Source: Clostridiales bacterium
Lineage (GTDB): Bacteria; Bacillota; Clostridia; Oscillospirales; CAG-382
Length of the DNA stretch: 7,342 nt
NCBI GenBank assembly: GCA_003343885.1
Contig: QAKH01000110.1
Span: 1 to 7,342, forward strand
Direction: 5' to 3'
Position numbers and translations under genes: made by a program. Below are positions 1 to 5,554 of this stretch, piece after piece. Position 1 is the first letter of the stretch, and each line of letters starts with the position of its first letter. Under the pieces are notes generated by a model. That model was not told the DNA's origin. It did not search any database and was given only the letters and a program-made list of their open reading frames with translations.

Positions 1-2
1 CA

Positions 3-905
3 ACAAAAATAAATGCAGTAAAACTATACCGGTTAGAAAAAGATATAGACTTTGTATGCAGAAGGTATCATATTTCAAAAGCGTCGCTTATGCGTTGGAA
101 CAAAGCATATGACGGCACAAAGGAATCGTTGACACCAAAGTCGCACAGACCACATTCAGAGCACCCCAATGCCCACACAGAGCAAGAGTTAAAATGGATA
201 AAGGACTATCATAGAAGAAATCCTGACATTTCAATTTGCGAGCTGTTCGGTAAACTACGAGAGGATAAGGCGTATTCGCGTCATCCCGGCTCTCTGTATA
301 GAGTTTTTGTCCGTCTGGGCTTCAGAAAGAAAGTTGAATCCACAAAGAAAAAGAGCAAGCACAACGGTTATTACGATACACCTACAGAGCTGGGGGTAAA
401 GTGGCAGCTTGATGTTAAATATGTTCCTGTAGCCTGCTATTCGGGTAAAGATGGGGAAAAATACTATCAATATACAATGCTTGAAGAAGCATCAAGAAAG
501 CGGTTTATTTATCCTTACAAAGAACAAAGCGGCTTTTCCACCATAGATTTTGTGAAGCGTGCGATTACATATTTTGGTTACGCACCTACCACAATCCAAA
601 CAGATAATGGCGGTGAGTTTACGAATACCAAAAAGACAGATAGAGTGCATATTTTTGACAAATTCTGCCGTTATTACAATATAACACACAAACTCATACG
701 CCCGAAAACACCTTGGCATAATGGCAAGGTGGAACGCAGTCACAGAAACGACCAAGAGCGTTTCTACAATTATTTGCGTTTTTATTCATATGAGGATCTA
801 CTCGTTCAAATGAAGCGTTACTTGTACCGCTCAAACCGTATTCCAATGTCGGTTTTGGGATGGAAATCACCTGAACAAAAACACAATGAACTCTTGTCGC
901 TTTGA
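3..905 (+). CDS. IS481-like DDE transposase, 5'-truncated by window edge
   Basis: The frame is open from the first complete codon at position 3, with no ATG, GTG or TTG before the internal ATG at 90. The true start therefore lies upstream and the residues before that Met (ending KASLMRWNKAY) are the tail of the N-terminal helix-turn-helix. Numbered from Met-90, the catalytic triad is Asp108 (WQLDVKYV), Asp172 (QTDNGGEF) and Glu215 (NGKVERSHR); the C-terminal GWKSPEQ resembles the family's closing motif. This is an rve-type integrase core of the IS481/IS3 type, which cuts and joins the ends of its own element. The Asp-to-Glu interval of 42 residues is longer than the classic 35, with extra residues around 178-193, but the fold motifs and C-terminus look intact. 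It sits just upstream of a tRNA block. IS481 membership is by motif resemblance; a related IS3-group label is possible. Confidence 0.88.
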   Translation, partial: TKINAVKLYRLEKDIDFVCRRYHISKASLMRWNKAYDGTKESLTPKSHRPHSEHPNAHTEQELKWIKDYHRRNPDISICELFGKLREDKAYSRHPGSLYRVFVRLGFRKKVESTKKKSKHNGYYDTPTELGVKWQLDVKYVPVACYSGKDGEKYYQYTMLEEASRKRFIYPYKEQSGFSTIDFVKRAITYFGYAPTTIQTDNGGEFTNTKKTDRVHIFDKFCRYYNITHKLIRPKTPWHNGKVERSHRNDQERFYNYLRFYSYEDLLVQMKRYLYRSNRIPMSVLGWKSPEQKHNELLSL

Positions 906-915
906 GGTGTCGACA
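906..915 (+). mobile_element. Candidate right end of the IS element (ends in ACA)
   Basis: Directly after the transposase stop lies the 10-bp palindrome GTGTCGACAC (907-916). Elements of the IS481/IS3 type commonly start with TGT and end with ACA, so an end at ACA (913-915), ten bases past the stop, is plausible. The matching left end is outside the window and no target duplication can be checked, so the boundary is only a proposal. Confidence 0.3.
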
Positions 916-975
916 CTGCGTGTCGTCTCCGCTCGGTTTCGCTTCGCTACACCTCTCTTCGCCCCCACGCAGTGT
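913..975. repeat. 63-bp inverted repeat with perfect 10-bp arms
   Basis: ACACTGCGTG at 913-922 is the exact reverse complement of CACGCAGTGT at 966-975, enclosing 43 bases. A second pair, GGTGT (906-910) and ACACC (949-953), overlaps it and could form an alternative fold. The loop is rich in CGCT/TCGCTTCGC motifs. No T-run follows on either strand, so it is not a typical intrinsic terminator. It may be a dispersed palindromic (REP-like) element or part of the insertion-sequence end. Confidence 0.6.
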
Positions 976-1020
976 ATTTTAACTGTATTCTTTCTTTTTT
1001 ATCTTTTTAGTCTCACATCA

Positions 1021-1049
1021 TTGACAAATATACATTTTTTGATTGTAAT
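1021..1049 (+). promoter_or_regulatory. Upstream tandem sigma-A promoter of the tRNA block (P1)
   Basis: A perfect -35 box TTGACA (1021-1026) is followed after exactly 17 bp by TGTAAT (1044-1049), one mismatch from the -10 consensus. It lies 44 bp upstream of an even better promoter with the same orientation and leads into tRNA-Leu. Confidence 0.6.
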
Positions 1050-1064
1050 TTTAATTTCCGGTTA

Positions 1065-1093
1065 TTGACAAAACAGCTGCTAAATGATATAAT
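1065..1093 (+). promoter_or_regulatory. Consensus sigma-A promoter of tRNA-Leu (P2)
   Basis: TTGACA (1065-1070) and TATAAT (1088-1093) are both perfect and separated by 17 bp; a TG at 1085-1086 adds an extended -10 element. Transcription should start near 1100, about 50 nt before the mature tRNA-Leu 5' end, so the precursor would need 5' trimming by RNase P. This strength is usual for stable RNA genes. Confidence 0.88.
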
Positions 1094-1149
1094 ATTTCTG
1101 TTAATTACAGCTTTGATAAACGTTAAGTTTTTTGCTGTAGTAGATGTTT

Positions 1150-1233
1150 GCGGGCGTGGCGGAATTGGCAGACGCGCCAGACTTAGGATCTGGTGGTATT
1201 ACCGTGGGGGTTCAAGTCCCTTCGCCCGCACCA
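1150..1233 (+). tRNA. tRNA-Leu (anticodon UAG)
   Basis: This is an 84-nt class II tRNA. Acceptor strand GCGGGCG (1150-1156) pairs perfectly with CGCCCGC (1223-1229), followed by discriminator A1230 and an encoded CCA (1231-1233). The anticodon stem CCAGA/TCTGG encloses the loop CTTAGGA, with anticodon TAG at 1184-1186, decoding CUA leucine codons. A long variable arm (GGT-ATT-ACC core) and the T-loop TTCAAGT are present. Discriminator A and the long variable arm both fit leucine identity. Confidence 0.97.
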
Positions 1234-1267
1234 GCAACGGCGTACGCCGCTTTTGCTATTGATTTTT
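1233..1267 (+). terminator. Candidate terminator after tRNA-Leu
   Basis: The palindrome CGGCGTACGCCG (1238-1249) is extended by AGCAA (1233-1237) pairing with TTGCT (1253-1257) across a 3-nt bulge, and six Ts follow at 1262-1267. The hairpin starts at the last base of CCA. The T-run is a few bases from the stem, so termination may be partial, and some transcripts may read on into tRNA-Ala. Confidence 0.45.
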
Positions 1268-1401
1268 TATCCTCACAGATTGTGTCAGCGGCGAAGTTGT
1301 AATCAGTTTTGTACCTCTTTTATACACGTCCATCGGTGTGGATCTGTGTACCCAGCCGTGAGAAAATCTATGATAAAAATGATAAATATATAATATATAA
1401 C

Positions 1402-1477
1402 GGGGCATTGGCGCAGCTGGGAGCGCGCCACACTGGCAGTGTGGAGGTCACGGGTTCAAGTCCCGTATGCTCCACCA
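1402..1477 (+). tRNA. tRNA-Ala (anticodon GGC)
   Basis: This is a 76-nt tRNA. Acceptor strand GGGGCAT (1402-1408) pairs with ATGCTCC (1467-1473); position 3 is G and position 70 is U, the G3-U70 wobble recognised by alanyl-tRNA synthetase. The anticodon stem CCACA/TGTGG encloses CTGGCAG with anticodon GGC at 1435-1437, decoding GCC. The T-arm ACGGG-TTCAAGT-CCCGT and an encoded CCA (1475-1477) are present. A TATAAT at 1389-1394 would place a start point at about 1401, right at the tRNA, but no good -35 accompanies it; read-through from the tRNA-Leu promoters is the alternative source of expression. Confidence 0.97.
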
Positions 1478-1484
1478 GTGCATT

Positions 1485-1517
1485 GCCTTGGAACGTTTCA
1501 GCGTTCGAGGCTTTTTT
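1485..1517 (+). terminator. Intrinsic terminator after tRNA-Ala
   Basis: The stem GCCTT-(G)-GAACG (1485-1495) pairs with CGTTC-GAGGC (1502-1511) with a single bulged G and one wobble pair. The loop is TTTCAG, and a run of six Ts follows immediately (1512-1517). It begins eight bases after the encoded CCA and closes the tRNA block. Confidence 0.85.
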
Positions 1518-1593
1518 GTTTATGTGTGTAATTTTATTACTTGTGTTTTGTCGGAAGATATTTTGATTCAGAAATTTGCCAAATTCTTAACGT

Positions 1594-1620
1594 TTGTTAT
1601 TGCTTACGAATAAGCATAAT
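1594..1620 (+). promoter_or_regulatory. Candidate promoter/operator of the oxidoreductase-lyase cluster
   Basis: The perfect inverted repeat TGCTTA-CGAA-TAAGCA (1601-1616) overlaps the best -10-like hexamer, CATAAT (1615-1620), and lies just after a -35-like TTGTTA (1594-1599). The spacing is only 15 bp, so the promoter is weak or needs an activator. An inverted repeat placed between the boxes is where a repressor or activator would sit. TTGCTTA recurs at 1648-1654, near the ribosome site. This is the only stretch between the tRNA terminator and the first gene of the cluster that looks like a control region. Confidence 0.35.
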
Positions 1621-1672
1621 AAACTCTTAATTAAACAGTACCATCTCTTGCTTAAATACAGGAGGAATAAAA

Positions 1673-2866
1673 ATGAGTCATGTTATCAATGAAACTCTTT
1701 CGACCGAGATAAAGGGAAAATGTGAAGTTTTGGTTGCCGGCGGCGGTATTGCCGGAATAGCGGCGGCGCTTGCGGCGGCAAGAACGGGAGCCGGCGTTTT
1801 ACTGCTCGAAAGAGAATATATTCTCGGCGGCCTTGGAACTGCCGGAATTGTTACCATATACCTGCCGCTTTGCGACGGAATGGGTAACCAGGTGTCCTTT
1901 GGAATTGCTGAGGAACTTTTAAGGTTATCGATACAGCACGGCGCCGAGGATAAATATCCTGCCGTTTGGCTTGACAAGCCCGAGGCTGACCAAAGCGAAA
2001 GAGCTAAAGTACGCTTTGAGGTGCAGTATAATCCTCATATGTTCGCCCTCTCAGCCGAAAAGCTCCTTGCTGAAACGGGCGTCCGTATCCTTTACGGAAC
2101 AACCGCAGCAGCCGTACATACCGGGAACGGAAAAATTGACGCCGTTATAGTTGAAAACAAGAGCGGCAGATACGCGATAGCTGTGGAAAAAGCCGTCGTT
2201 GACTGTACGGGAGATGCGGATATCTGCGCCCTTTCAGGAGAAAAAACGGCGAACTTCGCCCAGGGCAATATCCTTGCCGCATGGCATTACTTCATCGCCT
2301 CCGGCTCGCTTAAGCTGCGTATGCTCGGAGCCTGCGACGTGCCGGACAAACAGAAAAACGGCACGGAAGCGCCTCCGCTTGTAAAGCGCCGATTCGGCGG
2401 GCTTGACGGACAGGAGCTCAGCGAAATGGTAATGCTTTCCCACGAAAGAATTTATAAGGATATCCTTGAATTTAAAAAGAAGGACCCGTCTCACGTTCCG
2501 GTAACGCTTCCTACTATCCCCCAGATAAGAATGACTCGCCGTATTGACGGAGAATACGTCATGGACGATACCGAAATGCATAAGGACTTTGCCGACTCTG
2601 TCGGAACATTTTCCGACTGGAGAAAGCGCGGACCTGTATATAAACTTCCGTTTTCCACTCTCCACGGAAGCCGTGTCAGAAACCTCATATGCGCAGGTCG
2701 CTGTATATCCGTTACCGACGCTATGTGGGATATTACAAGAGTTATTCCCGTTTGCGCCGTTTCAGGTCAGGCGGCAGGTACTGCGGCGGCAATGTTTGAC
2801 GACTTTACAAACGCTGACGTAGAACTTCTCAGAAAAAAACTTGTTTCAGACGGAGTGAGAATATAA
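1673..2866 (+). CDS. FAD-dependent oxidoreductase (PF12831-like)
   Basis: The 397-residue product begins with a Rossmann dinucleotide-binding fold: GGGIAG at 23-28 (GxGxxG), with Glu46 at the end of the second strand, placed to bind the adenosine ribose of FAD. A second family-typical stretch is DCTGDAD (178-184). The segment IPQIRMTRRIDGEYV (282-296) and the C-terminal LICAGRCISVTDAMWDITRVI (338-358) with SGQAAGTAAA (364-373) complete the FAD site. The start at 1673 is fixed by AGGAGGA six bases upstream. There is no signal peptide, so it is cytosolic. Such enzymes oxidise small organic substrates and often lie beside sugar-degradation genes; the substrate cannot be read from the sequence. 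The lyase-like gene follows after 28 nt with no terminator, suggesting one transcript and possibly oxidation of a sugar or uronate released by its neighbours. Confidence 0.9.
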   Translation: MSHVINETLSTEIKGKCEVLVAGGGIAGIAAALAAARTGAGVLLLEREYILGGLGTAGIVTIYLPLCDGMGNQVSFGIAEELLRLSIQHGAEDKYPAVWLDKPEADQSERAKVRFEVQYNPHMFALSAEKLLAETGVRILYGTTAAAVHTGNGKIDAVIVENKSGRYAIAVEKAVVDCTGDADICALSGEKTANFAQGNILAAWHYFIASGSLKLRMLGACDVPDKQKNGTEAPPLVKRRFGGLDGQELSEMVMLSHERIYKDILEFKKKDPSHVPVTLPTIPQIRMTRRIDGEYVMDDTEMHKDFADSVGTFSDWRKRGPVYKLPFSTLHGSRVRNLICAGRCISVTDAMWDITRVIPVCAVSGQAAGTAAAMFDDFTNADVELLRKKLVSDGVRI

Positions 2867-2894
2867 AAACGGATAAAACAAACTGACAATAAAA

Positions 2895-4076
2895 ATGTCT
2901 TTTAAAAAAGCGAAAGGAAACGTTACTGTCATGGAGATTTTTACTACCGACGAAAGAAAAGCCGGATTAAAAGAAAAAATCGCAAAATGCGATGGTGAGT
3001 ACGGATTTATCGGGTACTGCCTTAAATATGAGGCGCAAAAAGCGATCGGCTGTCCGCTTTACAGCGTGACGTATACTAAAAGCAGAGCCGCCTCCGGCAA
3101 TCCTCACGACTATTACAGCGAAGCGCCGTACTGGTGGCCGAATCCGGAAAATCCTGACGGTCCCTTTATAAGGCGGGACGGCGAAATATATCCGGGACGT
3201 TTTGAAAAACATACGCTTGATATGAGCGAAATGGCAAAAGCCGTATATATATTGAGCTGTGCCGGATACTTTTTTGAGTCGCGCGAGTATACAGCAAAAG
3301 CGGAAGCTCTTCTTGATAACTGGTTCATAAACGCCGATACCGCAATGAATCCGAGCCTTGACTACGCCCAGGCAATATCAGGCGTTTCTCTCGGCAGAGG
3401 AATTGGTATCATCGACACCGCAGCCCTTATACTTGTCATATCCGCAATGGACTATTTTACCGCCGCCGGCGGAAGCAAGGAAACCACCGAAAGGCTTAAA
3501 GACTGGTTCGGAAAATACGTAACCTGGATGGATACGAGCAAGAACGGAAAAGACGAAAGGGATTATTTCAACAATCACGCTAACTGGTGGAACACCCAGG
3601 CGGCGTCTTTCAGTGCCTTTTCCGGAGATACGGCAATGGCGAAACGCTGTTTTGACCGGCTCATAAATAAAATAATTCCGGAACAGACAGGTCCCGACGG
3701 TGAGTTTATCGACGAACTTACAAGAACAAATTCACTCACCTACTGCCTGTATAATCTGGAAGCATGCATCGTTACGGCACAAGCCGCCGCAATGTACGGG
3801 ATAGATTTGTATTCAGCCGAAACACTTGACGGCAAGGGCATACGCAAAAGCCTTGATTACATGTTTCCGTTTTATAAAAATCCCTATACATGGGAACATA
3901 AGCAGATTACCGGCAGAAATATAGCTCCGAGCGTGTCTTTCCAGCTCGCCGGAGAACGGCTTGACAAAAAGTACGCTTCTGCGCAAAAGCTTCGGAGCGC
4001 CGGCGTATATCCGCTTGCAAATCTCGGACATATCGGAGCACTTTGCTTTTTGGACGGGTACCAGAGCGATAAATGA
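2895..4076 (+). CDS. Alginate lyase family protein (PF05426-like), cytosolic polysaccharide lyase
   Basis: The 393-residue product carries the hallmark block of the alginate-lyase superfamily: SGNPHDYYSEAPYWWPNP at 67-84, followed by DGPFIRRDGEIYPG. The Asn-Asn-His motif (226-228, followed by ANWW) and a downstream Arg277/Tyr283 pair in DELTRTNSLTY match the Asn/His and Arg/Tyr active-site scheme of the PL5-like alpha/alpha toroid fold. These enzymes cleave uronic-acid polymers by beta-elimination, leaving unsaturated ends. Alginate, glucuronan or another uronate chain is possible; the name does not prove alginate. No signal peptide or lipobox is visible, unlike many secreted relatives, so it probably acts on imported oligosaccharides. 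The start is uncertain: ATG-2895 has no Shine-Dalgarno sequence, whereas ATG-2931 (giving 381 residues) is preceded by AAAGGA. It lies in a cluster with an oxidoreductase and a barrel-like protein. Confidence 0.85.
   Translation: MSFKKAKGNVTVMEIFTTDERKAGLKEKIAKCDGEYGFIGYCLKYEAQKAIGCPLYSVTYTKSRAASGNPHDYYSEAPYWWPNPENPDGPFIRRDGEIYPGRFEKHTLDMSEMAKAVYILSCAGYFFESREYTAKAEALLDNWFINADTAMNPSLDYAQAISGVSLGRGIGIIDTAALILVISAMDYFTAAGGSKETTERLKDWFGKYVTWMDTSKNGKDERDYFNNHANWWNTQAASFSAFSGDTAMAKRCFDRLINKIIPEQTGPDGEFIDELTRTNSLTYCLYNLEACIVTAQAAAMYGIDLYSAETLDGKGIRKSLDYMFPFYKNPYTWEHKQITGRNIAPSVSFQLAGERLDKKYASAQKLRSAGVYPLANLGHIGALCFLDGYQSDK
2913..2918 (+). promoter_or_regulatory. Ribosome site favouring an internal start (ATG-2931) for the lyase-like gene
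   Basis: AAAGGA lies 12 nt before ATG-2931. Nothing similar precedes ATG-2895, where the upstream bases are A-rich. The twelve extra residues of the longer form are Lys-rich and carry no recognisable motif. The spacing is slightly long, so this favours but does not prove the shorter protein. Confidence 0.4.
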
Positions 4077-4121
4077 TCATCCGGCACCGGACAGGACAGA
4101 AGCAATGTTTTATAAATACCG

Positions 4122-4142
4122 GCGTATATGTTATGTATATGC
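4122..4142 (+). other. Small intercistronic hairpin before the barrel-like gene
   Basis: CGTATAT (4123-4129) pairs with ATATGCG (4137-4143) around the loop GTTATGT, with one G-U pair. CGGCGTATA also occurs twice nearby, at 4120-4128 and 4142-4150. The hairpin sits about 40 nt upstream of the next ribosome site. No T-run follows, so it is not a terminator; it could be a processing or stability element, or chance in AT-rich DNA. Confidence 0.25.
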
Positions 4143-4196
4143 GGCGTATAAACTTTTGAAAAGGAAAACTGTGGTGACAGATAAGGAGTTATAGTC

Positions 4197-5399
4197 ATGT
4201 TTGAAAAGCAAGCGCAGTTTTTGCACGAAATCGTGTGGAAAAGATTTGTCAGAATGCCGTACGGACACGTACTCGACTACGCCGGAAAAAACGGTGAAAA
4301 CGTGTACCCGGACGAAAAGATGTGCGCAGATTATTTTCCCAATCCGCAGTCCTGGTGGACGTGTATCGAAAACGGAGCGTTTTTCACCGGACTTTACGCC
4401 GGAATGCTTGCCGAAAAATATAAGAAAAATCCGGACGAAAAGACAAAAAGAGAACTTGAGATATTGACCGACGGACTGTTTTTGCTCGAAGATGTTTCAG
4501 ACGTTGACGGATTTATCGCAAGAGGCGTCGGAACCGACGGCAAAAGTCATTATCCGCTAAGCTCGGAAGATCAGGTCGGTCCTTGGGTGTACGGACTCTG
4601 GAAAGTGTTTGACAGCGGTGCGATGAGCGAAGAATACAAGGAAAAAATAAAAACCCACCTGCGCCGGCAGATGAACGGGCTTATAGCCTCCGATTTTCTT
4701 ATTCCGACCGAGTGGGATAAAAACGTGTGGGGCGGACTAAGGTCGGGAGATTTCCGTGCCTGCGCAAAGCTTCTCGGCTCGCTGTATACAGCGTATGCGG
4801 CAACAGGTGACAAAATTTTTCTTGAAAAATATAACTTTCTTGCTGCTGACAAACCTGACGGCTCGCTTACAAGAACCGAAATATGCTCTTTCGGATGCGC
4901 TCCGGATATGGTTAGAAACACAGGACTTATACAATTCTGGATTACCTGCTGTGCTCATCTGTTTTTGGGAGAGCTCGCACGGCTTGACAAGCAAAACACC
5001 GCCCTTTACTCTAAAGGACAGGAAAACAGCGCGGCGTCGTCTCTTAAATTTTTGGACGATTACAAAAAATTTGCCGAAACTCCGGCAAAAGATTTTGATA
5101 TCGACTGGACAAAGCTTGACTTTATGTACCGCCGTGCCGAAAGTCCTCTTGACGGCATGAATCTTGCGCTTGAGCAGAACAGGTACTGGATGGAAAAACT
5201 TGTTCCGGCACGCCATGCTGAACACAACATACTCGGTAACATGCTTTTTGCCTGCGTCATGTGCCTGCATACCGAAAACGACAGCATAAAAAAAGCGGCA
5301 GCCAAAAAGCTTGCCGAAATGCTTGAAACAGTGGATTTTGAAAAACTCAACCTCAGCTATGCGTTTGTTGCCGAGTGCGCCTGCATCGCGCTTATGTAA
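4197..5399 (+). CDS. Uncharacterised alpha/alpha-barrel-like protein, probable carbohydrate enzyme
   Basis: I do not recognise a named family for this 400-residue protein. Visible traits are those of a six-hairpin/alpha-alpha toroid enzyme: alternating amphipathic helices, and aromatic and acidic clusters such as NPQSWWTCIENGAFFTGL (49-66), GFIARGVGTDGKSHYPLSSE (105-124), DQVGPWVYGLWK (125-136), and a C-terminal part with ESPLDGMNLALEQNRYW (315-331). Glu58, Asp114, Glu124 and Asp125 are conspicuous acidic candidates for catalysis, but this is inference. It has no signal peptide or membrane segment. The start is set by AAGGAG eight bases upstream. It follows the lyase-like gene by 120 nt with no intrinsic terminator between. 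The context suggests it processes oligosaccharides made by the lyase, for instance as an unsaturated-uronyl hydrolase-like or glycosidase step. A heparinase-like lyase is an alternative. Confidence 0.7.
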   Translation: MFEKQAQFLHEIVWKRFVRMPYGHVLDYAGKNGENVYPDEKMCADYFPNPQSWWTCIENGAFFTGLYAGMLAEKYKKNPDEKTKRELEILTDGLFLLEDVSDVDGFIARGVGTDGKSHYPLSSEDQVGPWVYGLWKVFDSGAMSEEYKEKIKTHLRRQMNGLIASDFLIPTEWDKNVWGGLRSGDFRACAKLLGSLYTAYAATGDKIFLEKYNFLAADKPDGSLTRTEICSFGCAPDMVRNTGLIQFWITCCAHLFLGELARLDKQNTALYSKGQENSAASSLKFLDDYKKFAETPAKDFDIDWTKLDFMYRRAESPLDGMNLALEQNRYWMEKLVPARHAEHNILGNMLFACVMCLHTENDSIKKAAAKKLAEMLETVDFEKLNLSYAFVAECACIALM

Positions 5400-5468
5400 A
5401 TATGGTGAAAAAGGCTGACGGATAAAGTCCTGACGCCGAAAAAAGAAACAAAACACATACACATACAT

Positions 5469-5548
5469 TATATACAATCACGCCTACAACCATAACTAAA
5501 TCACAACTATAATTATAACTATAATTATAACACTCATATATACAATCA
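5469..5548 (+). repeat. Pair of 12-bp direct repeats (TATATACAATCA) flanking a leader segment
   Basis: TATATACAATCA occurs at 5469-5480 and again at 5537-5548, 68 bp apart, both inside the G-poor leader. The downstream copy lies just before the start codon of the metallopeptidase gene. Confidence 0.55.
5505..5531 (+). repeat. Tandem 12-bp repeat AACTATAATTAT (two copies plus AAC)
   Basis: AACTATAATTAT at 5505-5516 is repeated exactly at 5517-5528, followed by AAC. Each unit contains a perfect TATAAT hexamer, at 5508-5513 and 5520-5525. It may be a slippage-prone promoter-like tract or simple AT-rich sequence; no matching -35 is visible. Confidence 0.6.
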
Positions 5549-5554
5549 TACACA

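Noticed and set aside
1113..1142. TTGATA followed by a possible -10 before tRNA-Leu
   Set aside because: No acceptable -10 hexamer at 16-18 bp; the start points from the two stronger promoters suffice.
1150..1477. tRNA-borne attachment site for an integrative element
   Set aside because: No integrase of the tyrosine or serine type is present, and no repeat of a tRNA 3' end occurs elsewhere in the window.
1065..1566. Short + strand frames spanning the tRNA genes
   Set aside because: They cover two well-formed tRNAs, promoters and terminators, and give low-complexity translations.
2234..2665. Minus-strand open frame of 143 codons
   Set aside because: Antisense to the FAD oxidoreductase, with no recognisable motif or ribosome site.
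5400..5445. Intrinsic terminator after the barrel-like gene
   Set aside because: GGC...GCC pairs only three bases before mismatches and there is no T-run, so it is not a credible intrinsic terminator.
4737..5477. Long minus-strand open frame of 246 codons
   Set aside because: It lies entirely against the barrel-like gene, has no ribosome site, and its translation is Lys/Arg/Phe-rich without family motifs; it is an antisense shadow.
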